Assembly (NCBI GenBank): GCA_017484085.1
Contig: JAFUTW010000048.1
Coordinates: forward strand, 23,769 to 87,768
Direction: 5' to 3'
Length of the DNA stretch: 64,000 bases
DNA from: Clostridia bacterium
Lineage (GTDB): Bacteria; Bacillota; Clostridia; Christensenellales; Aristaeellaceae
The translations under genes and the position numbers were made by a program. Below, one piece after another: positions 49,786 to 58,880 of the stretch. Each line of letters opens with the position of its first letter. Positions within the stretch are counted from its first letter, which is position 1. Below the pieces are notes generated by a model that saw only the letters and a list, made by a program, of their open reading frames with translations, was not told the DNA's origin and ran no database searches.

Positions 49786-51000
49786 TTACAGGGAACGCAG
49801 CGCGTCGATCGGGTTCAGTTTGCTCGCCTTGCGGGCCGGCGCCCAGCCGAAGAGGATGCCCACCGCAGCCGAGAAGCCCACGCCCAGGGCGATGGCGCCC
49901 ATGCTGATGACGAACTCCGTATCCAGAGCCCGGCACAGGGCGAAGGAGATGACAAAGCCGAGGACGATCCCGATGAGGCCGCCCAGGATGGACAGCAGGA
50001 AGGACTCGATCAAAAACTGCATCTGGATCTGCCAGGGCATCGCGCCCAGCGCTTTCTTGAGGCCGATCTCCATCGTGCGCTCGGTCACCGTCGTCAGCAT
50101 CATGTTCATGATGCCGATGCCGCCGACCACCAGCGCGATGCTCGCAATGCCGGCCAGCATGGTGGACATCATAGAGAGCATCGTCTGCATCATCTCCTCG
50201 ATGCTTTCCATCGAGGTGACGGTGAAGGTGTCCTCCTCATAGCTGAAGATCGGGTCCATCGCATTCTCGACGGCTTCCTGCACCTCAGAGCTCTCGTAGC
50301 CGTCTGTCATGTAGACCGAGAAGCTGGTGACGACGTTCGTGCTGTTCAGGCGCATTGCCGTCGTGTACGGGATCAGCACATCCGGCTGCCCGGCAAACAG
50401 CGCCGCCACGCCGCCGCCGCTGTCTTCTTCGTAGAGGCCAACGATCTCAAAGGGGAGACCGCTGATATAGATCGTCTTCCCGATGGGGTCCTTGGCAAAG
50501 AAGAACTCATCCACCACGTCTTTGCTGACCATGCAGACCCAGGTCTTGTATTCGTCGTCCAGCGCGTTCAGGACCCGTCCGCGCTCCACAAGGTCCTCCG
50601 TGATCTGGAAATAATAGCCGTTTTTGCCGGCCACCGTCAGCCGCTCGTCGGAGATCTGGCCGCCGGAGACCACATAAGCCCTCGTGCTCACGGTGGGCAC
50701 GATGCCGTCCACCTCATTAAGGTCGACGATCTTCTGCAGGTCTTCCGGCGTCATGCCTGCTTTTTCGTCCGTGCCCGTCACGCTGACGGTCAGGGTGTTG
50801 GCGCCCAGTTCCAGGAACTGGCTGGTCATGGAGGCGGAAACGCCGTCCACCGTGGAGATGAGCGCGATGACCGCCGCCACGCCGATCATGATGCCCAGCA
50901 GGGTCAAAAAGGAGCGCACGCGGTTGCCCAGGATGTTGTCGATGGACATGACGACGCATTCGTGCACCATGACGAGTGTCGCGCGGATCGTCTTAAGCAT
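49786..51000 (-). CDS. MacB/FtsX-type ABC permease
   Basis: 404 aa. One N-terminal membrane helix (about 27-47, SFLTLLGIMIGVAAVIALIS), a large extracytoplasmic domain, and three C-terminal helices with the signature IGLKKALGAMPWQIQMQFLIES. It works with the ATPase just upstream in MacB-like export of peptides or drugs. Overlaps the ATPase gene by eight bases. Confidence 0.93.
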   Translation of the reverse strand: MLKTIRATLVMVHECVVMSIDNILGNRVRSFLTLLGIMIGVAAVIALISTVDGVSASMTSQFLELGANTLTVSVTGTDEKAGMTPEDLQKIVDLNEVDGIVPTVSTRAYVVSGGQISDERLTVAGKNGYYFQITEDLVERGRVLNALDDEYKTWVCMVSKDVVDEFFFAKDPIGKTIYISGLPFEIVGLYEEDSGGGVAALFAGQPDVLIPYTTAMRLNSTNVVTSFSVYMTDGYESSEVQEAVENAMDPIFSYEEDTFTVTSMESIEEMMQTMLSMMSTMLAGIASIALVVGGIGIMNMMLTTVTERTMEIGLKKALGAMPWQIQMQFLIESFLLSILGGLIGIVLGFVISFALCRALDTEFVISMGAIALGVGFSAAVGILFGWAPARKASKLNPIDALRSL

Positions 51001-51694
51001 CCGAGACCTCGCCCCCTTCCAGGATCTCGCCGTCGATGATGCGCACGATGCGCCGTGCGTTGGCGGCGATGTTCATGTCGTGGGTGATCATGATGATGGT
51101 GCGATGCTCGTCGTTCAGCTCCCGGAAGAGCTGCATGATCTGCCTGCCCGTCTTCTGGTCCAGCGCGCCCGTCGGCTCGTCCGCCAGCAGGATGGAGGGA
51201 TTGCCCACCAGCGCCCTGGCGATGGCCACACGCTGCTGCTGGCCGCCGGAGAGCTGGTTGGGCATGTGGTTCATGCGGTCGGAAAGCCCGACGCGGTCCA
51301 GCATCTCCATTGCCATCTTTTTGCGCATGCGCGGTGTCACGCCCGCGTAGATGAGCGGGAGCTCCACATTTTTGCGCGCGGTCAGGCGCGGCAGCAGCTG
51401 CGAATTCTGGAAGATGAAGCCGATCTCGTGGCTGCGCACGTCCGCCAGCTCGGCTTCGTCCAGCTCCTCCACCTCGCGGCCGCGCAGCACATAGCGCCCG
51501 CTCGTCGGCGTATCCAGACAGCCGATGATGTTCATGAGCGTGGATTTTCCGCTGCCGCTCGGGCCCAGGACGGAGAGGAACTCCCCCTCCTCGATCGAAA
51601 GATCGATGCCCTTCAGGATGTGCGCGACCTCTCCGCCCACGATATAGTCCTTGTTGATGCCCCGCATCTCGAAGAAAGGTTCGCTGCCGCTCAT
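50993..51694 (-). CDS. MacB/LolD-type ABC ATPase
   Basis: 233 aa. Walker A GPSGSGKST, LSGGQQQR and ILLADEPTGALD. Stop overlaps with the permease, and the start overlaps the adaptor stop as ATGA. It belongs to the lipoprotein/macrolide export family. Confidence 0.94.
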   Translation of the reverse strand: MSGSEPFFEMRGINKDYIVGGEVAHILKGIDLSIEEGEFLSVLGPSGSGKSTLMNIIGCLDTPTSGRYVLRGREVEELDEAELADVRSHEIGFIFQNSQLLPRLTARKNVELPLIYAGVTPRMRKKMAMEMLDRVGLSDRMNHMPNQLSGGQQQRVAIARALVGNPSILLADEPTGALDQKTGRQIMQLFRELNDEHRTIIMITHDMNIAANARRIVRIIDGEILEGGEVSDA

Positions 51695-52725
51695 CTCATG
51701 CCTCCGCCGGGCGCATTGCCGCCGGGTGCGCCGTTCGTACCGGTGCGGCTGCCGGTGCCGCTGCGGTTGCTGCCGTTCCAGTTGCCCCGGTTGTTGCCGC
51801 CCATGTTCGGCTGATTGACCTGGGTGCCGAACATTCCGGAGAAGATGCTGGTCGCGGTCGTCTCGGCCTTGCCCTCGACGTAGACGGTTTCGCCGTCCGA
51901 AACGCCGCTCTTGATCTCCACGTAATTGCCGTTGGAGACGCCGACCTCGACTGCCACCTGCTCGAAGGTGCCGTCCTCCTTCTGCTTGTAGACGGAAGCG
52001 TTGTTCTGCCGGTCGAAGGTGAGCGCGTCCGCCTTCAGCACCACAACATCCTTCGCCTCCTCCTTGGGGATGGAGACCGTCACCTGCATGCCGGGATAGA
52101 TCTGCATGCCTTCCGGTACGTTCACATAGGCCGTCGCGGTATAATAGGCCACATTGAAATTCGCCGTGGAAATGAAGTTGATCGTGGCGATGGTGGATTC
52201 GATCTGCTGCTCAGTCGCGGTCACGGTGATCACGCAGTTCTGGCCGACTGCCACGTCGGTGATGTCGTACTCGTCGATGCGCATGGTGACCTTCATGTGG
52301 TCAAAGTCGGCGATCTGCACGAGAGTATCCCCCGCGTAAACCTCGTCGTCCTTCTTCTTCTCCAGCACGTTGACCGTGCCGTCAAAGTCCGCCGTCACCG
52401 TCGTGCCGTCCGAAAGGCGCACGAGGCGCTGATTCTTGGTCACCTTATCGCCTACCGCTGCGTAAACGCCGCGGACCGTCGCATCACCGGAAGCCGTATA
52501 AGTCTTGCTGTCAATCAGCGCCAGGGAGCCGGAGAAGCTGAGCGCATTGGAGATGGTGCCGGTGCTCGCCGTATAGGCGTCATAGACGACCGTGTACTCC
52601 TGCTTGAGGCTGCGGTAAATACTGAGCCCGATGAGGCCCAGCACAGCCAGAATAATAATCAGTACGATCAGCCGCTTGACAGGGCTGCGTTTTTTTCTCT
52701 TCTTTTTCACATTCGGTTCGCTCAT
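51691..52725 (-). CDS. HlyD-like membrane-fusion adaptor of the MacB-type exporter
   Basis: 344 aa. One N-terminal membrane helix (LIVLIIILAVLGLIGLSIY), then barrel halves with VRGVYAAVGDKVTKNQRLVRL and VNVLEKKKDDEVYAGDTLV. The C-terminus is Gly/Asn/Arg rich (NMGGNNRGNWNGSNRSG). It is the first gene of the operon, so the operon has three adaptors for one ABC exporter. Promoter not clear; TACAAT at about 52780 is a possible -10. Confidence 0.88.
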   Translation of the reverse strand: MSEPNVKKKRKKRSPVKRLIVLIIILAVLGLIGLSIYRSLKQEYTVVYDAYTASTGTISNALSFSGSLALIDSKTYTASGDATVRGVYAAVGDKVTKNQRLVRLSDGTTVTADFDGTVNVLEKKKDDEVYAGDTLVQIADFDHMKVTMRIDEYDITDVAVGQNCVITVTATEQQIESTIATINFISTANFNVAYYTATAYVNVPEGMQIYPGMQVTVSIPKEEAKDVVVLKADALTFDRQNNASVYKQKEDGTFEQVAVEVGVSNGNYVEIKSGVSDGETVYVEGKAETTATSIFSGMFGTQVNQPNMGGNNRGNWNGSNRSGTGSRTGTNGAPGGNAPGGGMR

Positions 52726-52865
52726 GTCTTCTCCTCCGTCGCCGGGCGCATGCCGCCCTTTTGAAGTTTCCGTATGATTGTAGGCTTTCCAGCTAAAATG
52801 TGCCTTAAACCTCTCCGCGGCAAGGCAGCCCCGTCTGTTCCAAGCAGTCTTCAGCCGCCGGCGAA

Positions 52866-52900
52866 GGAAAAGGCCGGCTGCCTTTTATGAAACAGCCGGC
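52866..52900 (-). terminator. Terminator after the M29 aminopeptidase gene
   Basis: Eight-base arms GCCGGCTG / CAGCCGGC with a 12-base loop, then CTTTTCC on the minus strand. Confidence 0.7.
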
Positions 52901-52937
52901 GTCTTATGTCCTGTCGACCCGAAGACCCGTTTCCCTG

Positions 52938-54173
52938 TTATGCCCACGTTCCGTCCCGGAAGACCGCCACCGCGGTGCCGTCCGGGCGGATGCCGTCGAT
53001 GGAAAGATCGTCCGCGCCGATCATGAAATCCACATGGATGATGGAATCGTTGATCCCCCGCAGCTGCGCCTCGGCCACCGTCAGACTGTCGCCGTCCGGC
53101 AGGACCTCCTTGAAGCCCATGCCCAGCGCGCAGTGGCAGCAGGCGTTCTCGTCAAACAGCGTCTCATAGAACAGGAAGCCGCACCGGTTCACGGGGCTTT
53201 CCTTCGGCACAAGCGCCACCTCGCCCAGCATGGCCGAGCCCTCGTCCATACGGATCATGCGTTCCAGTAATTCCTGCCCTTTTGCCGCGCGGCAGGAGAC
53301 CGCCCTGCCGTTTTCAAAGGTGATGGAAAAGTCCTCGATGAGCTGGCTGTTCCAGGAGAGCGGCTTTACGGCGACCAGCGTCCCCTCGCACTTTCCCGCC
53401 ATAGGCGATGTGAAGATCTCCTCTGTCGGCATGTTGGGGATGTAGAAGGCGCCGTTTACGGTATTCACCGCACCCGCTCCTTCCCATTTTGCATCCGGTA
53501 TGAGATCCACGGTGAAATCCGTACCGTTCGCGCTCCGATAGCGCAGGGAGGTGAAGCCCTGCTGATTCAGCCAGGCTGCCTTCTGCTCGATGAAGTCCGT
53601 ATGCGCCTTCCAGGCTGCCACCGGGTCGTTGTCCTCGCTGACGCGGACGGTTTTAAGGATCGCGTCCCAGAGTTTTTCCAGCGCCTCCTCGTCAGAGGCC
53701 TCCGGGAAGCACTTTTTCGCCCATTTGAGGGACGGATAGGCGGCGATCACCCACTGATGCCTGCCGTCGATCGCGTTGCGGTAGGGCTTCATCACCCGGG
53801 AACGGCTCTGCGCCACGGCGGACAGCTTCTGCGGGTCCACGCCGTTCATCGCGTCCGGATCCTCGGAGACGATGAATATGCGGCAGGGCAGATCCTCCAC
53901 CATCTGCTTCATCTTCGCCTCTTCCCACGGCAGCACGGTGGTCAGCGTCTCAAGATCTGCATGCAGACAATTGAGGCGGCTCTGCGCATCGCAGGTCCAG
54001 TCCACGTTCACCTTCTTTGCGCCGGCCTTGTAGCATTCCTCGATGACGATCGCGGCAAACTCGTGCTGTTCGACGGAAACGGTCAGGTTCACCACCTGCC
54101 CCTTCTGTACGTTGACGCCTGTTCTGACGATCAGCTCCGCATACTTCCGGAGAAGCTTCTCAGATACCTTCAT
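52938..54173 (-). CDS. M29 family aminopeptidase (AmpS/PepS-like)
   Basis: 411 aa. N-terminal VRTGVNVQKGQVVNLTVSVE. The metal ligands typical of the family lie in the C-terminal part: FYIPNMPTEEIFTSP, EVALVPKESPVNR and HCALGMGFKEV, with a final HVDFMIGADDLSIDG. It releases N-terminal amino acids from peptides in the cytosol. Starts ATG 54173; single-gene unit. No signal peptide. Confidence 0.93.
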   Translation of the reverse strand: MKVSEKLLRKYAELIVRTGVNVQKGQVVNLTVSVEQHEFAAIVIEECYKAGAKKVNVDWTCDAQSRLNCLHADLETLTTVLPWEEAKMKQMVEDLPCRIFIVSEDPDAMNGVDPQKLSAVAQSRSRVMKPYRNAIDGRHQWVIAAYPSLKWAKKCFPEASDEEALEKLWDAILKTVRVSEDNDPVAAWKAHTDFIEQKAAWLNQQGFTSLRYRSANGTDFTVDLIPDAKWEGAGAVNTVNGAFYIPNMPTEEIFTSPMAGKCEGTLVAVKPLSWNSQLIEDFSITFENGRAVSCRAAKGQELLERMIRMDEGSAMLGEVALVPKESPVNRCGFLFYETLFDENACCHCALGMGFKEVLPDGDSLTVAEAQLRGINDSIIHVDFMIGADDLSIDGIRPDGTAVAVFRDGTWA

Positions 54174-54266
54174 CGTGTCTATCTCCCTTTCTCAAAATGT
54201 GATTTCATGATTCTGAGTGATCCTTTTTGTTCTGCTTCTTTATGCATATTATTGTGCACGGCCCTG

Positions 54267-54761
54267 TTAAACCTTTTCATAGGCAAACCTGGGATCGTTG
54301 TCCTGTATCACGTAAATCGTGCCGCAGCGGACAAAGCCCAGCTTCTCTACAAGCCGCTGCATGACCCGGTTATCCCCGTGCGTATCGATGCGCAGATGTC
54401 CGCACTGTTCATACGCCCAGTTGATGCAGAAGGCGCCGATTCCTTTTACCGAACCGTCTCCCGCGATGCGGTGCACCACGCCGTACGGCCTTTCATCCAG
54501 CCAGTTTCCCTCCGTGATGTCTGCATAGGTGGGTTCGATATCCTTGCCGAAGTCAAAAAAGAAGGTGCCGACCGTCCTGCCTTCATGCGTGCAGACATAG
54601 CTGTGTCCCTGCGCGATATCCTGCCGGAGCAGTGCCTCGGGCGGCCAGCTGTTCGGCCCCCACTGACGGGGATTGCCGTGCTCCGCCATGAAGCTGCGGG
54701 CATACGCGTAGATCTCCATCATCCTTCCGATGTCCTGCTCCGTCGATTTCCTGATTTCCAC
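54267..54761 (-). CDS. GNAT family N-acetyltransferase
   Basis: 164 aa from a GTG at 54761, where AAGGAG lies at workable spacing; the ATG at 54770 is only about one base after that site, so it is less likely. The fold shows VEIRKSTEQDIGRMMEIY, GRTVGTFFFDFG, and the acetyl-CoA loop region VKGIGAFCINWAYEQCG, then NRVMQRLVEKLGFVRCGTIY. Substrate unknown. It reads away from the penicillin-binding protein gene. Confidence 0.85.
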   Translation of the reverse strand: MEIRKSTEQDIGRMMEIYAYARSFMAEHGNPRQWGPNSWPPEALLRQDIAQGHSYVCTHEGRTVGTFFFDFGKDIEPTYADITEGNWLDERPYGVVHRIAGDGSVKGIGAFCINWAYEQCGHLRIDTHGDNRVMQRLVEKLGFVRCGTIYVIQDNDPRFAYEKV

Positions 54762-54984
54762 CGCCGTCATTCTCCTTCCGTGCAGCTGCAGCCCGCTGTA
54801 TCTGGCGGCTGCTGTCTTTACGGTCCTATTCGCCGTACTCACAGCCGGCGTCCGTCGTTTTCCCCCGTCCGCCGGCTTGGCAGACAAAAAGCTACCGGTT
54901 ACTATACCATAACTCTTCCAAAAAGAACAAGCACAGGCAGCGTTTTACGGGAGCAGCCGACTGAAACGGGATTCCGAAGCACTT

Positions 54985-55014
54985 TTGCACCGCGGCCTCA
55001 TTCTATGGTATAAT
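54985..55014 (+). promoter_or_regulatory. Promoter of the class A PBP gene
   Basis: TTGCAC and TATAAT are separated by 18 bases, and TGG before TATAAT gives an extended -10. Confidence 0.7.
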
Positions 55015-55051
55015 GTTTGGAACTCTATCAAATCCCTCATGGAGGAAAGCT

Positions 55052-57787
55052 ATGTCCGGCAATGACCGTAAACATACCCCTTCGCCGAAAGCCGAAACGC
55101 GCAAGATGCACCCGAAGAGCCGGTCCCTGTTCGTGCCCCGCACCCGGGAGACCAACTTCCTGCTCTCCGTCGCGGTCGCTTTCGTGCGGCTGTTTGGCAT
55201 TTTCGCGCTCTGTGCCTGCATCGCGCTGGTCGGCGCGGTCATCGGCATCGCCAAAGCGTATGTGGATACGGCTCCCGTTCTCGATCTCGCCGCCATCGAC
55301 GACCAGGACAAAACCAGCTTCATCTACGATGCGAACGGCAATCTTTTGACCGATTACAAGGGGACGCAGGACCGCGTCGTCGTCTCCATCTCGGATATGC
55401 CGCGGATGCTGCAGGAGGCCTTCGTCGCCGTCGAGGATGCGCGCTTTTTCGAGCATAACGGCATCGACGTCAAGCGCATCGCCGGCGCTTTCATCAGCAA
55501 CTTCACACGCGGCACGACACAGGGCGGTTCCACCATCACCCAGCAGCTCATCAAGCAGACGCTGCTCTCCACCGAGCAGAGCTACAAGCGCAAGCTGCAG
55601 GAGGCCTATCTGGCCATGCAGCTGGAGACGCGCTACACCAAGGAGCAGATCCTGGAGAGCTACCTCAACACCATCTTTTTAGGCGGCAACTATTACGGCG
55701 TTTATGTCGCTTCCCGCGGATACTTCGGCAAGGAGCTCTCCGAGCTGACCCTGCGCGAGTGCGCCATGCTGGCCGGCCTGACGCGCAGCCCGAATTACTA
55801 CAACCCGCGCAGCAATTATTACGTGCGCACGCAGGAAAACCCCGCCGCCGCCGAGATCACGGACGGGCGAACGGATTACGTCCTGGGCCGCATGCTGGAG
55901 CTCGGTTTCATCACCGAGCAGGAGTACACCGCGGCGCTGGCCCGCTCGACGGCCAACGTGCTGGAAAAGTCCCCCGTGTCCACCGATCTCTACAAATATC
56001 CGCACTACGTCGAATACGCTATTCAGGACGTCGTGAGCACCTTCCTCCGGCTGAACGGCCTGGAGGACACCGCGGCCAACCGCAGCGCGATGGAGACGCG
56101 GCTGCGCACCGGCGGCTACAGCGTCTATCTGTGCATCGACACGGACATTCAGGAGGCCGTGGAATCCACGATGGCCAACTGGACCAATTACCCCCGTCTG
56201 CGCGATTCCTCCGACAGCGTCTACTACGCGCGCAACGCGGACGGCACCTACACCGCCATCGAGCAGCCCCAGGCCGCCGCCTGTGTCTTCGATTACCGCA
56301 CGGGCGAAATCAAGGCGATCGTCGGCAGCCGCACCGTGCCCACGGCGAGAAAGACGCTCAACCGCGCCAGCGACATGAAGATGCCCATCGGCTCCTCCAT
56401 CAAGCCGCTGTCGGTATACGGGCCTGCGCTGGATCTCGGGGCAAGCCCCGCCTCCATCGCCTACAACATGCCCGTGCCGATCCCCGGGTGGAAGGACAGC
56501 GCCTCCCGCGACTCCTGGCCGCAGAACTACGGCGGCGGCGGGTACACCGGCCCCCAGTCCTTCCGCGACGCGCTGCGCAACAGCTACAACACCTCCGCTG
56601 CGGATATCCTCATGACCTACGTCGGAACCGCGCGCTCGGTCAACTACCTGCACCTGCTGGGCATCGACGACAAGAACATCAACCCCGATCCCTTCGGCCT
56701 TGCTCTCGGCTCCTCGGGCATCACGCCCATCCAGCTCGCCGTCGCCTACGGCACCATCGCAAACAAGGGCGTCTATCAGCAGCCCCTCTCCTTCTCCAGG
56801 ATACTGGACAGCGACGGCAACGTTGTCGTGGATATGCACCAGCAGCAGGAGCGTCACCAGGCCTTCAAGCCCGGCACCGCCTATCTGCTCACCGACATGC
56901 TGAAAGCGGTCGTCAGCCGCGGCACAGCCGCCAATGCCAAGATCGCCTCCCAGGTCGTCGCGGGCAAAACCGGCACCAACTCCGACAGCAAGGGCGTCAC
57001 CTTTGCCGGGATGACCGGCTGGTACTCCGCGGCCGTCTGGGTCGGTCACGACAACTACAAGGCCCTCAATTCCAAGGCGACGGGCGGGCGCGGAGCGGCG
57101 CCGATCTGGCAGAGCTTCATGGAGAAGATCCATAAGCAGAAAGGCCTCGCCTCCCGTGAGATCATCGACGGCACGCCTGCGGATTACGGCCTGGTCCGGG
57201 TCACCACCTGCGGCGTCAGCGGACAGCTGGCGACCGATGCCTGCTACAACGACGTCAACGGCTACAAGACCATCACGGATTACTGGGACAGCTCCACCGT
57301 GCCGACGCAGTACTGCACCATGCACCGCTCCGTCCCCGTCTGCACGGAGACAGGGCTGCTGGCCTCCGAATACTGCCCGGAGGAGAGCGTGGAGACGCGC
57401 GGTATCGTGCTCATTCCCCGCGGCCATCCCCTGTACAACTACATCGACAGCTACAGCGACGTCATCCGCCGCTATCTGGGCGAGTTTGCCACGCTGAAGA
57501 GCAGCCAGGATATCGAGAACCACATCTGCTCCATCCACAACGCCTACACCGTCGGAAAGAGCGGGAACGATCTGCAGCAGCTGGTGCAGGAAGCGTATGA
57601 TCTTACGATCCAGGCTTACCGCCTGGTCGGCGCCTCCCCCTCCGTCTCCACGGACACCCGCCGGCAGATCAATACGGCGATCAGCGCGGTGCAGACGCTG
57701 CTCTCCCTGTCGCCGATCGACTACAACAGCCTGTCCGCAGCCACCGAAAACCTGCGCTCGCAGCTGCGCGCCGCAGGTCTGTACTGA
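55052..57787 (+). CDS. Class A penicillin-binding protein (PBP1A-type)
   Basis: 911 aa from the ATG at 55052, which follows GGAGG by six bases. A basic cytoplasmic tail and a membrane helix (about 36-64) precede the transglycosylase domain, with EDARFFEHNG at 128-137. The transpeptidase domain shows SSIK at 448-451, SYN at 511-513 and KTGT at 639-642. It polymerises and cross-links peptidoglycan. The C-terminal region has paired cysteines (VRVTTCGVSGQLATDACY) and a helical tail. Own promoter and terminator. Confidence 0.95.
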   Translation: MSGNDRKHTPSPKAETRKMHPKSRSLFVPRTRETNFLLSVAVAFVRLFGIFALCACIALVGAVIGIAKAYVDTAPVLDLAAIDDQDKTSFIYDANGNLLTDYKGTQDRVVVSISDMPRMLQEAFVAVEDARFFEHNGIDVKRIAGAFISNFTRGTTQGGSTITQQLIKQTLLSTEQSYKRKLQEAYLAMQLETRYTKEQILESYLNTIFLGGNYYGVYVASRGYFGKELSELTLRECAMLAGLTRSPNYYNPRSNYYVRTQENPAAAEITDGRTDYVLGRMLELGFITEQEYTAALARSTANVLEKSPVSTDLYKYPHYVEYAIQDVVSTFLRLNGLEDTAANRSAMETRLRTGGYSVYLCIDTDIQEAVESTMANWTNYPRLRDSSDSVYYARNADGTYTAIEQPQAAACVFDYRTGEIKAIVGSRTVPTARKTLNRASDMKMPIGSSIKPLSVYGPALDLGASPASIAYNMPVPIPGWKDSASRDSWPQNYGGGGYTGPQSFRDALRNSYNTSAADILMTYVGTARSVNYLHLLGIDDKNINPDPFGLALGSSGITPIQLAVAYGTIANKGVYQQPLSFSRILDSDGNVVVDMHQQQERHQAFKPGTAYLLTDMLKAVVSRGTAANAKIASQVVAGKTGTNSDSKGVTFAGMTGWYSAAVWVGHDNYKALNSKATGGRGAAPIWQSFMEKIHKQKGLASREIIDGTPADYGLVRVTTCGVSGQLATDACYNDVNGYKTITDYWDSSTVPTQYCTMHRSVPVCTETGLLASEYCPEESVETRGIVLIPRGHPLYNYIDSYSDVIRRYLGEFATLKSSQDIENHICSIHNAYTVGKSGNDLQQLVQEAYDLTIQAYRLVGASPSVSTDTRRQINTAISAVQTLLSLSPIDYNSLSAATENLRSQLRAAGLY

Positions 57788-57802
57788 TTTTCGTCCGACA
57801 AA

Positions 57803-57846
57803 AGCCGTCCCCGTCCGTTATTTCCGGACAGGGACGGTTTCTTTTT
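57803..57846 (+). terminator. Terminator after the PBP gene
   Basis: GCCGTCCC pairs with GGGACGGT, and GTCCG with CGGAC inside, followed by TTCTTTTT. It also faces the end of the DnaI-like gene. Confidence 0.82.
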
Positions 57847-57865
57847 ATGCAATTGACACAGGCTC

Positions 57866-58879
57866 TCAGAGCCTGTCTGCAGCAAGTTCCGCGGCATTCC
57901 TGCGCACATCCGCGCCGGTGAAATGGAAGATCTGCATCCTTCCCGGATCGCAGAGCCGCGCGGCCACGCGGTCCCCGCAGCGCTCGTAGAGCTGCGCCGG
58001 GGAGCAGTTGGTCGTAACGGCAAGCGCCAGGCCCGCGTTCATCCGCTCGCTGACGATGTGATAGAGGCCGCCGATGGTCTCCTCGCGGCGCATGGGCTCG
58101 CTGCCCAGGTCGTCGATGCACAGCAGGTCGCAGGTGAGAAAATCGTTCACGCGCTCCGCTTCGCCGCCGTCGAACTGGTTGCGCCGCATGACGGCAGCCA
58201 GCTTGTACGCTGAAACGAAGACGACGGTGTACCCGCGCGCAAGCACGCGCTGCGCCACGCAGTTGAGCATATAGGTCTTGCCCGTCCCGGTCTCCCCGTA
58301 AAAGAGGAGCCCGTTGCCCTGTCCGGGGTCAAACTCCCCGGCAAAGCGTTCGCACCGGGCGCGGATCAGCCGGATGTAGCCGCGCTGGGTGTGCTTCTGG
58401 CCTTCGATGGGGGTATCCGGGAAGACGCGCTCATCGAAGCGCTCAAAATTCTGCTGCGACAGCCCCTGCAGCCCCTCCCCGGCACACAGCCGCTCCAGCA
58501 CAGCGCGGCGAAGGCACTGGCAGGGTTCCCGCACCAGGTCTCCCACATAGCCTTTATCTCCGCAGACGGGGCAGCGGCTCACCGGCTGCAGCCAGTCCTC
58601 CGGCAGCCCGGCGTCCGTGATTTTTTCCTTCAGCTGCCCGTTCAGGCGTTCCATCTCCGCGGTCATCCGGGCAGAGAGCGCCGGCGCTTCGGCAGGATTC
58701 GCAAAGGCGCTGCGCATCCCTTCCTCCAGCACCCTGCTGCGCTCGCGGAGCAGCGCTGCCGCTTCCGGGCTTCGGGCGGACAGCTCGGCCCTTCGCCGCT
58801 CTTCCTCCGCATAGTTGCGCGCGCGCTGTTCCTCCAGCTCACTCAGCGCTTCGCGCATCGCTCTTTCACGGCTCAGCAT
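57866..58879 (-). CDS. DnaI/DnaC-type helicase loader ATPase
   Basis: 337 aa. Walker A GETGTGKT at 195-202, Walker B LLCIDDLGSEP, and a zinc-type set Cys103, 106, 120, 122 (CPVCGDKG..CQC) as in DnaI. The N-terminal 100 residues are coiled, rich in Glu and Arg. It probably loads the replicative helicase with the DnaD-like protein encoded just upstream. The ATG at 58879 lies one base after that gene's stop. Confidence 0.9.
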   Translation of the reverse strand: MLSRERAMREALSELEEQRARNYAEEERRRAELSARSPEAAALLRERSRVLEEGMRSAFANPAEAPALSARMTAEMERLNGQLKEKITDAGLPEDWLQPVSRCPVCGDKGYVGDLVREPCQCLRRAVLERLCAGEGLQGLSQQNFERFDERVFPDTPIEGQKHTQRGYIRLIRARCERFAGEFDPGQGNGLLFYGETGTGKTYMLNCVAQRVLARGYTVVFVSAYKLAAVMRRNQFDGGEAERVNDFLTCDLLCIDDLGSEPMRREETIGGLYHIVSERMNAGLALAVTTNCSPAQLYERCGDRVAARLCDPGRMQIFHFTGADVRRNAAELAADRL

Positions 58880-58880
58880 C

